64,000 nt of DNA from an uncultured Cohaesibacter sp. (lineage in GTDB: Bacteria > Pseudomonadota > Alphaproteobacteria > Rhizobiales > Cohaesibacteraceae), in NCBI RefSeq assembly GCF_963666525.1, contig NZ_OY762905.1:1625001-1689000 (forward strand). Reading direction: 5' to 3'. Position numbers and translations under genes: made by a program. The notes under the pieces were generated by a model. It was given only the letters and a program-made list of their open reading frames with translations, made no database searches and was not told the DNA's origin. Shown here piece by piece: positions 20,316 through 29,538 of this stretch (its first letter is position 1; each line of letters begins with the position of its first letter).

Positions 20316-21200
20316 ATGAGCGAAATACCCCGCCTTTTTGACACGGACCTGCTGGCCCGCCGCCGTGTTCGTGCCTTGCGGACCCACGGGCAGGACGGGG
20401 ATTTTCTGCTGCGGGAAGTGGTCGAGGACATGCTGGACCGCCTATCGATCGTCATGCGCCCATTCCCCAGAGTGGCCGAGCTGGGAGGACACACCGGACT
20501 GCTCGCCAGCGCCCTTGCACATCGTCAGGGCACCGAAGCCGTCATTCGTCTGGAACAGCACCCAAGCCTGTTTCATGACGGCGAGCAAGCCACCCTGTTT
20601 GATCCGGAGAACCTGCCCCTCAAACCACAAAGCTGCCACCTGCTGGTTTCGCCGCTGTTCCTGCACTGGATCAACGACCTGCCCGGCGTCCTAATACAAA
20701 TCCGTCAGACGCTGATGCCAGATGGCCTGTTTCTGGCCACACTGCTTGGCCGCGACAGCCTTTCGGAGTTGCGGCAGTCCTTTCTGATTGCCGATAGCGA
20801 GATGTCCGGCGGCGCCAGTCCGCGGGTTGCCCCCCTGCCAGATCTCAAGGATATGGGCAGCCTGATGCAGCGCGCCGGATTTGCCCTGCCGGTCGTCGAT
20901 CATGACACCCTGACCGTGCGCTATGCCTCGCTCTTTTCCCTGATGCAGGATCTGAGGCGCATGGGAGCAACCAATGTGCTCCATGACCGAAGTCGCCGTC
21001 CCCTGCGGCGGGACACACTGATGCGCGCCGCCGAAGTCTACCAGCAACGCTTCTCCGATCCGGACGGGCGAATTCGGGCCACTTTCCAGATCATCTCCCT
21101 GTCAGGCTGGGGCCCGGACGCAAGCCAGCAAAGGCCACTGAAGCCCGGCAGCGCAAAGATATCCCTCACCAGCGTTCTGGGAGACAAGTCCGCTTCCTGA
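20316..21200 (+). CDS. SAM-dependent methyltransferase (NDUFAF5/BioC-like)
   Basis: 294 aa. It starts MSEIPRLFDTDLLARRRVRA, as do alphaproteobacterial relatives of mitochondrial NDUFAF5, a complex I assembly hydroxylase. The usual glycine-rich SAM loop appears as VAELGGHTGLLA, and SCHLLVSPLFLHWINDLP matches the family. A role in respiratory complex I assembly is inferred from homology; annotation as BioC-like is the common alternative. It is divergent from comF. Confidence 0.85.
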   Translation: MSEIPRLFDTDLLARRRVRALRTHGQDGDFLLREVVEDMLDRLSIVMRPFPRVAELGGHTGLLASALAHRQGTEAVIRLEQHPSLFHDGEQATLFDPENLPLKPQSCHLLVSPLFLHWINDLPGVLIQIRQTLMPDGLFLATLLGRDSLSELRQSFLIADSEMSGGASPRVAPLPDLKDMGSLMQRAGFALPVVDHDTLTVRYASLFSLMQDLRRMGATNVLHDRSRRPLRRDTLMRAAEVYQQRFSDPDGRIRATFQIISLSGWGPDASQQRPLKPGSAKISLTSVLGDKSAS

Positions 21201-21308
21201 TAAAGCGGTGGCCACTCCTGCAGCCCTTTGAGCAAGGAAAAGAAGGAAACGTCAGTAACAGCCTTGCACCATCAGCCCCGGGGCCAAAGGCTCGCTTGCG
21301 TCATATGC

Positions 21309-21482
21309 TCAGGGCATGACCCCATTCAGCACGCTGCCAAGATACGCAAAGGCAGCCTCGATCCGGGTGACCAGGTCCCCTAGGGCTGCAACAATGACGA
21401 GGCCGATCAAACCGGCCAGCAAGCCATACTCCAAAGCGGTGGCTCCACTGTCATCGATCAGAAAGGAACGGAACTTGGGCAT
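21309..21482 (-). CDS. Flp family type IVb pilin
   Basis: About 57 aa. It carries the class IVb prepilin signature DDSGATALEYGL, with cleavage expected between Gly and Ala, followed by a single hydrophobic helix (LLAGLIGLVIVAALGDLV). Flp pilins assemble through the Tad system into adhesive pili. The start is uncertain: no good ribosome binding site precedes ATG 21482, and an ATG at 21518 is an alternative. No tad/cpa genes are nearby, so it is an orphan copy within this window. A 7-bp inverted repeat (21523-21542) lies just upstream. Confidence 0.85.
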   Translation of the reverse strand: MPKFRSFLIDDSGATALEYGLLAGLIGLVIVAALGDLVTRIEAAFAYLGSVLNGVMP

Positions 21483-21682
21483 CGCGATGATCCAGACGGT
21501 TGCGTGAAGCGACAACATCGATCCAGCCAACCCTCTGGCTGGCAATTTGATGACCGAATGAATCAAATTTACAGAAAAATATGAAAAAATCTCATAAAAA
21601 GAGACGATAGCCCGGCCCTTCATGAAAGAATGGCAACCAAAAGCTTAAGGCGACATGCGACAAATTGCCGAAGGCTGGGCAA

Positions 21683-22120
21683 TCAGGCGCCAAGTAGATC
21701 CACGAGAGGCGCAATCAGCGGCAGGTCTGCCGGAGGCATGGGAAAGTCGCGCAAGGCGCCTGCCCGCACCCATTTGAGCGCCTGCCCTTCTTGCGACTGA
21801 GGCACCCCTTCCCAGCGACGGCAGATATAGAGCGGCATCAGGAGATGGAATTCGTCATAGGCGTGGCTGGCAAAGGTCAACGGCGCCAGGCATGCTTCCT
21901 TGGTCTTGATGCCCAACTCTTCTTCCAGCTCGCGAACAAGAGCCACCTCAGGCCGTTCACCAGCTTCCAGCTTGCCACCGGGGAATTCCCAAAGGCCTGC
22001 GAGATTCTTCCCCTCGGGCCTCTGGGCAATCAGAATGCGGTTGTCTTCGTCCACCAACGCGACCGCGACCACGAGCAGGAGCCGAACCGGAGAATGGGTC
22101 TTGTCTTCTGGTGCGCTCAT
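21683..22120 (-). CDS. mutT: 8-oxo-dGTP diphosphatase MutT
   Basis: 145 aa Nudix hydrolase that removes oxidised guanine nucleotides from the pool. The Nudix box is complete at about 48-70 (GGKLEAGERPE... RELEEELGI). PEGKNLAGLWEFPGG is the typical MutT segment. It is 12 bp downstream of argJ and probably in the same transcript, an arrangement common in Alphaproteobacteria. Confidence 0.92.
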   Translation of the reverse strand: MSAPEDKTHSPVRLLLVVAVALVDEDNRILIAQRPEGKNLAGLWEFPGGKLEAGERPEVALVRELEEELGIKTKEACLAPLTFASHAYDEFHLLMPLYICRRWEGVPQSQEGQALKWVRAGALRDFPMPPADLPLIAPLVDLLGA

Positions 22121-22132
22121 GCGAAGGGGTCC

Positions 22133-23377
22133 CTAGCTGCGGTAGTCGCCATTGATGGCGATATAGCCGTGGGTGAGGTCACAGGTCCAGACGGTTGCCT
22201 TGCCTGAGCCGATCCCCAGATCGGCGCGGATCTCAATTTCGTCATTCTTCATGTATGCGCTGGCGACCTCTTCGGAATAATCCGGATCACGCATGCCATC
22301 GACGGCCAGACGGAATGGCCCGAACCAGATGGCAAGCTTGTCACGATCGGCCATTTCGCCAGCCTTGCCGACAGCCGCCACGACACGCCCCCAGTTGGCG
22401 TCTTCTCCGGCAGCTGCCGTTTTCACCAGCGGGCTGTTGGCAATGGCCAGAGCCACACGCTTGGCAGCCGCGTCATTTTCGGCACCCGAGACGGTGATTT
22501 CGAGGAACTTGCTGGCCCCTTCGCCGTCACGCACGACCATCTTGGCGAGATCCTGCAGCAGCGCACTCAAGGCATTGGAAAAGGCTTCCAGACGGGCATC
22601 ATCGGCCTTTTCGATCACCGGGCAGCCGCGCCCTTTGCCAGCGCCGGAGGCAAAGACCATCAGCGTGTCGCTGGTCGAGGTATCGCTATCAACGGTGATG
22701 GCGTTGAAGGAGGTGTCCACATGGCGGGAAAGCAGGGCCTGCAAAGCTTCCGCCGCAACCGGCGCATCGGTGAAGACAAAGCCGAGCATCGTCGCCATGT
22801 CCGGTGCAATCATGCCCGATCCCTTGGCGATGCCGTGGATCGTCACCGTGGTACCGTCGATATCGGCGCTGGCAGTTGCAGCCTTGACGAAGGTGTCCGT
22901 CGTCATGATGGCTCTGGCGGCATCCATGAAGGAAGCATTGGTCTTGTCGGAATCAAAAAGGGTGCCAAACAGCGAGGTGATCGGGGCCGGATCCAGAGGT
23001 TCGCCAATCACGCCCGTAGACGCCATGAAAACCTCGGAAGGCTTGCCACCACAGGCCTCAGCCGCCGCATTGGCAACAGCCGTGGTGGTCTTGACCCCGG
23101 CCGAGCCGGTAAAGGCGTTGGCGTTGGAGGCGTTGACCACCAGAGCACGGGCGCTGCCGCCTGCAAGATGGGCCTTGCACCAGTCTACCGGAGCAGACGG
23201 GCATTTGGAACGGGTATAGACACCGGCAACGGTCGTGCCTTCGGCCATCTCCACCACCAACAAATCGTTGCGGCCCTTGTATTTGACGCCGGTTGCAGCA
23301 ACGCCAAGGCGAAAACCGCCAATCGCATCAAGCTCGGGATAGTCTGTCGGGGCGAAGGGAGAAGGTTTGAGATCCAT
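22133..23377 (-). CDS. argJ: Bifunctional glutamate N-acetyltransferase / N-acetylglutamate synthase ArgJ
   Basis: 414 aa. It transfers acetyl from N-acetylornithine to glutamate in arginine synthesis and may also use acetyl-CoA. The self-cleavage site is present in [16 protein letters not shown] (Thr near 190), splitting the protein into alpha and beta chains. The start at 23377 follows AAGGA; two upstream ATG codons in frame are less well placed. The parvulin gene and then secA lie upstream in the conserved alphaproteobacterial order. Confidence 0.95.
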   Translation of the reverse strand: MDLKPSPFAPTDYPELDAIGGFRLGVAATGVKYKGRNDLLVVEMAEGTTVAGVYTRSKCPSAPVDWCKAHLAGGSARALVVNASNANAFTGSAGVKTTTAVANAAAEACGGKPSEVFMASTGVIGEPLDPAPITSLFGTLFDSDKTNASFMDAARAIMTTDTFVKAATASADIDGTTVTIHGIAKGSGMIAPDMATMLGFVFTDAPVAAEALQALLSRHVDTSFNAITVDSDTSTSDTLMVFASGAGKGRGCPVIEKADDARLEAFSNALSALLQDLAKMVVRDGEGASKFLEITVSGAENDAAAKRVALAIANSPLVKTAAAGEDANWGRVVAAVGKAGEMADRDKLAIWFGPFRLAVDGMRDPDYSEEVASAYMKNDEIEIRADLGIGSGKATVWTCDLTHGYIAINGDYRS

Positions 23378-23519
23378 TGCAAGCATCCTTCCAAGAAAAA
23401 AGAGGGAACACATCGTAGCTCTCGGGCCGGATCGATGCGTTCCCTCTCCTTAAACTGTGAACTTCACAAATGCCAGTGCATTTTGACACTTATGCGCCAG
23501 CATGCACGAGATCAGCCCC

Positions 23520-24344
23520 CTATTCAGGGATATCGATCTTGGCATCCTTGCGCAGGTCATCCAGCAGCGACTGGAACTTCTTCTGCGCCACAAAGGCGCG
23601 CAGCTGATCCTTGACGGAATCCAGGGTTGGCTTGGGGGCTTCCCGCTTGTCTTCCACCAGAATGACATGCCAGCCGAAGTCGGTTTTCACAGGCTTGTCA
23701 GTGTATTTGCCCTTGTCCAGAGCGAAGGCAGCGGCCTCGAAGCTAGGCACCATCTGGCCCTGGCCGAAATAGCCCAGATCCCCACCCTGCGATCCGGAAG
23801 GACCGGTGGACTTGGCTTTGGCCAGCTCGGCAAAATCGGCGCCGCCGTCAAGCTCCTTGATGATGGCGTTGGCTTCGTCTTCGGTCTTGACCAGAATGTG
23901 ACGGGCCTTGACTTCCTGACGAACAGGCAAAGCAGCGATCTGCTCGTCATAGACAGCCTGCAGATCGGCGTCGGTGATGGCTTCATCCACATTCTTGCGG
24001 AAAAACTCTGTCTGAAGAGCCCGCTTTTTCATGAATTCGACCTGTTCATTGAAGGAATCGGTCTTGTCCAGCCCCTGCTTCAGCGCAGCCTGAGACACCA
24101 GTTCCATATTGACGAGCATCTCGGTCAGGGTCTTTTTCTTCTGTTCGGCAGGCATCTGCTGCGTCTGCTGACCGAGCTGATCTGCAATGAAATCAAACTC
24201 GCCTGCGGTGATTGCCTTGCCATTCACGGTGGCAACGACGCTATCGGCTGCAGCGTCCTGGGCGAGTGCGCCATAGACGCCGCCAATCAGAAAAAGAGAA
24301 GTCGCTGCTGCCAATGCAGACCGCTGGAAATAGGCACGAACCAT
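23520..24344 (-). CDS. Peptidylprolyl isomerase, parvulin type, exported
   Basis: 274 aa. A signal peptide occupies residues 1 to about 29 (hydrophobic AALAAATSLFLIGG, then ALAQD). A SurA/PrsA-like N-terminal helical region (35-125) is followed by a parvulin rotamase domain (about 130-225) with ARHILVKTEDEA and GGDLGYFGQGQMVPSFE. It should fold outer-membrane or secreted proteins in the periplasm. It lies between argJ and divergent secA, a position that is conserved and functionally sensible. Confidence 0.92.
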   Translation of the reverse strand: MVRAYFQRSALAAATSLFLIGGVYGALAQDAAADSVVATVNGKAITAGEFDFIADQLGQQTQQMPAEQKKKTLTEMLVNMELVSQAALKQGLDKTDSFNEQVEFMKKRALQTEFFRKNVDEAITDADLQAVYDEQIAALPVRQEVKARHILVKTEDEANAIIKELDGGADFAELAKAKSTGPSGSQGGDLGYFGQGQMVPSFEAAAFALDKGKYTDKPVKTDFGWHVILVEDKREAPKPTLDSVKDQLRAFVAQKKFQSLLDDLRKDAKIDIPE

Positions 24345-24616
24345 CTGTATCTTTCCTATCGTTGTTCACTTTTGGAACGAAAAAAACTTAAAAACTGCCT
24401 CTCATGTGACCTACCCGCCTTTCTTGGCGTTGACAAGACAAAGACCCAATCTTATCTGTCAGCCGAGCAGTTTATTGCCAACTTAGGGTATCTGGCTGTT
24501 GACATTCATGTTGAAGCCGAGGCTTGTATCACTACGACCCTAGTCTCGCCGCAATTGCGTTACAAATAAGGCCGTCACAAAAATGTGGGGGCATTTTTCA
24601 AGGAAGGATCCGGTCT

Positions 24617-27295
24617 ATGGCTGGTCTTGGAGCTATCGCCCGCAAACTCTTTGGAACGGCAAACGATCGTCGCATCAAGGGGTATCGTCCCACAGTCGCC
24701 GCCATCAACGCGCTGGAAGATGAATATTCCCAGCTTTCCGATGAGGCCTTGCGCAACAAGACCGTGGAGTTTCGTGAACAACTGGCCAACGGGGAAAAGC
24801 TGGACAAGCTGCTTATTCCCGCCTTTGCCACCGTCCGCGAAGCCGCCAAACGCACCTTGGGCCAGCGTCATTATGATGTTCAGCTGATCGGCGGCATGGT
24901 CCTTAATGACGGCGCCATCTCCGAGATGCGCACCGGTGAAGGCAAGACCCTTGTTGCAACATTGGCCGGTTACCTCAACGCGCTTGAAGGCAAGGGCGTT
25001 CATGTGGTGACGGTCAACGACTATCTGGCAAAACGTGACTCCGACTGGATGGGTCAGGTCTACCGCTTCCTCGGCATGACCACCGGCGTCATCGTCCATG
25101 GCCTCAACGACATGGAGCGCAAGGCCGCTTACGCAGCAGACGTCACCTACGGCACGAACAACGAGTTCGGCTTCGACTATCTGCGCGACAACATGAAGTA
25201 TGATCTGGAGCAGATGGTCCAGCGCGGCCACAACTTCGCGATCGTCGACGAGGTCGACTCCATCCTGATCGACGAAGCCCGCACGCCGCTGATCATTTCC
25301 GGCCCGCTCGACGACCGCTCGGAAATGTACAACACCATCGACACCTTCATTCCGCAGCTCAAGCCGGAACACTATGAGATCGATGAAAAGCAGAAGACGG
25401 CCACCTTCACCGAGGAAGGCACCGAATTCGTCGAGCAGATCCTCAAGGCGGCAGGCATGCTGCAGGGCGAGTCGCTCTATGACATCGAGAACGTGACGAT
25501 CGTTCACCACCTCAACCAGGCCCTGCGCGCCCACATGCTGTTTGCGCGCGACAAGGACTATATCGTCAAGAACAACGAAGTCGTCATCATCGACGAGTTC
25601 ACAGGACGCATGATGGAAGGCCGCCGCTATTCGGACGGTCTGCATCAGGCACTGGAAGCCAAGGAACATGCAGCCATCCAGCCTGAAAACCAGACGCTGG
25701 CCTCTGTGACCTTCCAGAACTATTTCCGCCTCTACAACAAGCTCTCCGGCATGACCGGCACGGCCCAGACCGAAGCGGAAGAATTCATGGACATCTACAG
25801 CCTCGAGGTCATCGAGGTTCCGACAAACCTGCCGATCCAGCGCGCGGACGAGGACGACGAAGTCTATCGCACCCTGCGCGAGAAGGACGATGCTCTCGTC
25901 GCCCTGATGAAGGATTGCGTCGAACGCAACCAGCCTGCACTCGTCGGCACCACCTCGATCGAACGCTCCGAAGAACTGTCTGCGCGCCTCAAAAAGGAAA
26001 AGATCCCGCATCAGGTACTGAACGCCCGCTTCCATGAACAGGAAGCTCTGATCGTCGCTCAGGCAGGTGCGCCGGGAGCAATCACCATCGCCACCAACAT
26101 GGCTGGCCGTGGTACGGACATTCAGCTCGGCGGCAACCTCGACATGCGCATTTCCCAGGAAATTCCGGAAGAAGTGCAGGGCGAGGAACGCACCAAGAAG
26201 ATTGCAGAGATCAAGGCCGATATCGAAGCCAAGAAGGAACAGGCTCTGGCAGCCGGTGGCCTTTACGTGATCGGCACCGAGCGCCATGAAAGCCGCCGCA
26301 TCGACAACCAGCTGCGCGGTCGTTCCGGCCGTCAGGGTGATCCGGGGCGCTCGAAATTCTTCCTCTCGCTGGAAGACGACCTGATGCGCATCTTCGGCTC
26401 CGACCGCATGGACGGCATGTTGCAGAAGCTTGGCCTCAAGGAAGGCGAAGCCATCATCCACCCTTGGATCAACAAGGCCCTTGAAAAGGCCCAGAAGAAG
26501 GTGGAAGCCCGCAACTTCGACATCCGCAAGAACCTGCTCAAGTTTGACGACGTGATGAACGACCAGCGCAAGGTGATCTTCGATCAGCGCGTTGATCTGA
26601 TGAAGGACGACAGCGTCGCCGATACGGTCGTAGACATGCGCCACGAAGTCATCGAGGACATCGTCGCCAAGCACATCCCGGAACGGGCCTATGCCGAGCA
26701 GTGGGATGTCGAGGGACTTCACAACGAAGTTCAGGAAATCCTCAACCTTGATGTTCCGGTCAAGGACTGGGCCAAGGAAGAAGGCATCGCCGACGAGGAA
26801 ATCATCGAGCGCCTGACCAGGGCTGCTGATGAGTCCGCAGCGGCCAAGACGGCCAACTTCACTCCCGACCTGATGCGTCAGGTCGAGAAATCGGTGCTGT
26901 TGCAGATTCTCGATCACCTGTGGCGCGAGCATCTGGTCGCCCTTGACCACCTGCGCAATGTCATCGGCTTCCGCGGCTACGGCCAGCGCGATCCGTTGCA
27001 GGAATACAAGACCGAAAGCTTCGAGTTGTTCCAGGCCATGATGGACAACATGCGCCGTCTGGTTACCCAGCAGCTGGCCCACGTGCAATTGCGCCAGGAA
27101 GAGCCGAACCCGTTCGAGCAGAACGAACTGCCAGAAATGCACGAGCAGCATGCAAACCCGAACACAGGCGAAAACGAAGTCGTTCCGAACGAGGAATCAG
27201 CTCCGCACAACGCCTTTGGCAAGGTGCAACGCAATGCGCTGTGCCCATGTGGTTCTGGCAAGAAGTTCAAGCATTGCCATGGCAAGCTGAGCTGA
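24617..27295 (+). CDS. secA: Preprotein translocase subunit SecA
   Basis: 892 aa ATPase motor that drives preproteins through SecYEG. Walker A is in [12 protein letters not shown] (about 103-114). The DEAD-like Walker B segment is [16 protein letters not shown] near 209. The preprotein crosslinking, helical scaffold and IRA regions follow. The C-terminus has the zinc/SecB-binding motif [14 protein letters not shown] (near 877). The frame is open 31 codons upstream, but [13 protein letters not shown] preceded by AAGGA is the family start. Confidence 0.97.
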   Translation: MAGLGAIARKLFGTANDRRIKGYRPTVAAINALEDEYSQLSDEALRNKTVEFREQLANGEKLDKLLIPAFATVREAAKRTLGQRHYDVQLIGGMVLNDGAISEMRTGEGKTLVATLAGYLNALEGKGVHVVTVNDYLAKRDSDWMGQVYRFLGMTTGVIVHGLNDMERKAAYAADVTYGTNNEFGFDYLRDNMKYDLEQMVQRGHNFAIVDEVDSILIDEARTPLIISGPLDDRSEMYNTIDTFIPQLKPEHYEIDEKQKTATFTEEGTEFVEQILKAAGMLQGESLYDIENVTIVHHLNQALRAHMLFARDKDYIVKNNEVVIIDEFTGRMMEGRRYSDGLHQALEAKEHAAIQPENQTLASVTFQNYFRLYNKLSGMTGTAQTEAEEFMDIYSLEVIEVPTNLPIQRADEDDEVYRTLREKDDALVALMKDCVERNQPALVGTTSIERSEELSARLKKEKIPHQVLNARFHEQEALIVAQAGAPGAITIATNMAGRGTDIQLGGNLDMRISQEIPEEVQGEERTKKIAEIKADIEAKKEQALAAGGLYVIGTERHESRRIDNQLRGRSGRQGDPGRSKFFLSLEDDLMRIFGSDRMDGMLQKLGLKEGEAIIHPWINKALEKAQKKVEARNFDIRKNLLKFDDVMNDQRKVIFDQRVDLMKDDSVADTVVDMRHEVIEDIVAKHIPERAYAEQWDVEGLHNEVQEILNLDVPVKDWAKEEGIADEEIIERLTRAADESAAAKTANFTPDLMRQVEKSVLLQILDHLWREHLVALDHLRNVIGFRGYGQRDPLQEYKTESFELFQAMMDNMRRLVTQQLAHVQLRQEEPNPFEQNELPEMHEQHANPNTGENEVVPNEESAPHNAFGKVQRNALCPCGSGKKFKHCHGKLS

Positions 27296-27321
27296 CGGCA
27301 CCACCAAGACTAGCAAGACAC

Positions 27322-27357
27322 ATCCCGGTTGGGCCCCTGCCCCGCCGGGATTTTTTT
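27322..27357 (+). terminator. Rho-independent terminator of secA
   Basis: Stem atcccgg (27322-27328) pairs with ccgggat (27345-27351), followed by a run of seven T residues. The loop is GC-rich and 16 nt long. Confidence 0.85.
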
Positions 27358-27688
27358 GTTCTTCTTGCCATCACCAGAGCGCCCTTGCCGAGACCAACGA
27401 AAACCTTCAAATCTCAAGATATTCAAATGTATTATAAGCATTGGAAATGTGAATATTTACAACAATCAACCTGAATTGAGAACAAAAACAACGAAATTCA
27501 ATTACAGGTTGGGTAATACTGATGTTTTTACCCATCAATCAGTAAGCGTTTCTACTGGGTGACAATATATAAAATTGCAATTCTCGCGCATCAATACTCT
27601 GTTAAGAGCCGAATGCTAAAAGTTTTTATAGTAATTTCAAAAATATACGCAAGTCGCAGGGTTTATAAGACCTTGTGCTGGAGCGACA
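27358..27688. other. AT-rich leader region upstream of the PAS/MCP pair
   Basis: 331 bp with no supported gene, strongly AT-rich. It contains an imperfect 13-bp inverted repeat (27467-27511, listed separately) and the shorter dyad gggtaa...ttaccc at about 27511-27533. The ribosome binding site GGAG just before 27689 is clear. Promoter elements for the PAS gene must lie here, but I cannot fix them. Confidence 0.5.
27467..27511. repeat. Inverted repeat upstream of the PAS gene
   Basis: caacctgaattga (27467-27479) is nearly the reverse complement of tcaattacaggttg (27498-27511), with one bulged base and an 18-nt A-rich loop. There is no T-run after it. It could be a regulator site or an RNA structure in the leader. 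Confidence 0.6.
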
Positions 27689-28213
27689 ATGTCAAAAAAT
27701 ATCGCCTTGACGGGGACCGAGCGATTTTTTGAGGAATCTGAAATCATTGTTTCAAAGACAGATCTCAAAGGGCGCGTCACCTATTGTAACAAAACGTTTG
27801 TAGATATCTGCGGCTATTCCGAAAAGGAGATGCTGGGCCAGCCGCACAGCATCATCCGTCATCCGGACATGCCACGCTGCGTTTTCGAATTGATGTGGGA
27901 GACACTTCAGAACGACGAGGAAATCTTCGCCTATGTCGTCAACCGCTGCAAAAACGGGGACCACTACTGGGTCAACGCCCACATCACACCCAGCAAAGAC
28001 CAGTCGGGAACAGTCGTCGGCTATCATTCCAATCGCCGGGTTCCGGATCGGACCATAGTCAACACTGTGATCATCCCCCTCTACAAACAGCTGATGGCTG
28101 AAGAGAATGCCCACGCCAACCGCAAGGACGGCCAGAAAGCCTCAAGGGCAATGCTCGATGGAATTCTGAAATCCAAAGACATCACCTATCACCAGTTCAT
28201 CGCAACACTGTGA
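27689..28213 (+). CDS. PAS domain protein, Aer-like redox sensor
   Basis: 174 aa soluble protein made of one PAS domain (about 12-125) and a helical tail. The PAS closely follows the Aer type: IVSKTDLKGRVTYCN, IRHPDMPRCVFELMW and NRCKNGDHYWVNA, the segments around the FAD pocket of Aer. It lacks membrane, HAMP and signalling parts, which are found in the separate gene 55 bp downstream. I infer that it binds FAD and reports redox or oxygen state to the adjacent receptor protein. A GGAG ribosome binding site precedes the ATG. Confidence 0.88.
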   Translation: MSKNIALTGTERFFEESEIIVSKTDLKGRVTYCNKTFVDICGYSEKEMLGQPHSIIRHPDMPRCVFELMWETLQNDEEIFAYVVNRCKNGDHYWVNAHITPSKDQSGTVVGYHSNRRVPDRTIVNTVIIPLYKQLMAEENAHANRKDGQKASRAMLDGILKSKDITYHQFIATL

Positions 28214-28268
28214 CACATGACACGAGCCCGGTCTGCACGCGATCAGGGCAGCAACAGAGATCGAGATA

Positions 28269-29420
28269 ATGCTGAAGAACCAGTATAAGTCCGCCGTCGT
28301 GAAAGCCATTGATGTCTGCGAAGCCGCAGCCAAGGGCGATTTTGAAAAGCGTATCATCAACATCACCGAGAAGGGGGACGCCGCCCGTCTGCTCCACGCC
28401 ATCAACGACCTGATCGACCGGTCGGATGCCTATCTGCGCGAGTCTAGCGCTTCACTGCAATATGTCGCTCGTAACAAATATTATCGGCGCATTTCCGAGA
28501 AGGGCATGAGCGGCAGCTTCGCCATAGCCAGCCGCACGGTAAATGATGCCATGGACGTCATGTCGAACAAGGTGAATTCATTCTCCAAAGCTGTTCAGGA
28601 CTTCGAAGACCAGATGAGCAGCATCGTCCAGATCGTTGCCGCCGCTGCGGTCGAACTCGAAGCCTCCGCCGGTTCCATGGGCCAGATAGCCACCGCCTCC
28701 AGCAATCAGGCCGGCATCGTCCAGCGCGCGTCGCAACAGACCTCAAGCAACGTCAGTGCCGTGGCAGCAGCGACAGAGCAACTGACCAATTCCATCAGCG
28801 AGATCAATCAACAGGTCATGCGCTCTGCCGAGCACAGCCAGAATGCCGTCAATGAAGTGCGCCAGACCAGTGAAGACCTCAAGGGCCTGTCGCTCGCGGC
28901 TGACAGCATTGGTGCCGTCATGTCGCTCATCGCCGACATCGCCGACCAGACCAACCTCTTGGCACTCAACGCCACCATCGAGGCCGCAAGAGCCGGAGAG
29001 GCAGGCAAGGGCTTTGCGGTGGTAGCCAATGAGGTCAAGGCGCTCGCAACTCAGACCACAAAGGCAACCAGCGACATCGGCCAGCAGATTGCGCGCATCC
29101 AGGCAGCCAGCCAGAATGCCGTAAGCTCCTTTGACGGAATCGAGCGTACGGTCGCCAACACCAAGGAAATAGCGGTAGCCATCGCAGCTGCAGTCGAGGA
29201 ACAGAGCGCTGCTTCCAACGAAATTGCCCGCAGCATCGAAGAAGCCTCCATGGGCAGCACCGAGGTCAGCGACAACATCGCCTCTGTCAGCAACAGCATT
29301 GTCGAGGCTTCCCATGCGGCCCAGGACGTGCACTCGGCCTCGCAAGAGTTGGCCCTCAATGGCGAAAAGCTCAAAAGCGGCATCGACAGTTTCCTGCACG
29401 AGGTGCGCAAGGTCGTCTGA
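28269..29420 (+). CDS. Soluble methyl-accepting chemotaxis signalling protein
   Basis: 383 aa with no membrane segment and no sensor domain of its own. The first 110 residues resemble HAMP-type helices ([26 protein letters not shown]). The rest is the MCP signalling domain with tip [19 protein letters not shown] near 226. It follows the PAS gene in another frame after 55 bp, so the two together match one Aer-like receptor cut into sensor and signaller. The next upstream stop in its frame is at 28218, so a simple recent frameshift does not explain the split. The terminator at 29444 closes the pair. Confidence 0.9.
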   Translation: MLKNQYKSAVVKAIDVCEAAAKGDFEKRIINITEKGDAARLLHAINDLIDRSDAYLRESSASLQYVARNKYYRRISEKGMSGSFAIASRTVNDAMDVMSNKVNSFSKAVQDFEDQMSSIVQIVAAAAVELEASAGSMGQIATASSNQAGIVQRASQQTSSNVSAVAAATEQLTNSISEINQQVMRSAEHSQNAVNEVRQTSEDLKGLSLAADSIGAVMSLIADIADQTNLLALNATIEAARAGEAGKGFAVVANEVKALATQTTKATSDIGQQIARIQAASQNAVSSFDGIERTVANTKEIAVAIAAAVEEQSAASNEIARSIEEASMGSTEVSDNIASVSNSIVEASHAAQDVHSASQELALNGEKLKSGIDSFLHEVRKVV

Positions 29421-29443
29421 GACCTCACCTCAAGCCCAAACAC

Positions 29444-29475
29444 AAAAAGCCCCGGATCGCTCCGAGGCTTTTTTT
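29444..29475. terminator. Bidirectional terminator between the MCP and FIST-MCP genes
   Basis: aaaaagcc-ccgga pairs with tccgaggcttttttt (29444-29475), giving a long stem with an A-run on one side and a T-run on the other. It suits both converging genes. Confidence 0.85.
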
Positions 29476-29538
29476 GTCGTTCATCAAGTGGGCCGCGGGC
29501 CCGACAATCTTTGTCAGACAGCCTGCGCGCAGCCTCTG

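Noticed and set aside
24575-27151. 858-codon open frame antisense to secA
   Set aside because: It mirrors secA codon structure in a GC-rich gene, has no motif and no ribosome binding site; secA is certain.
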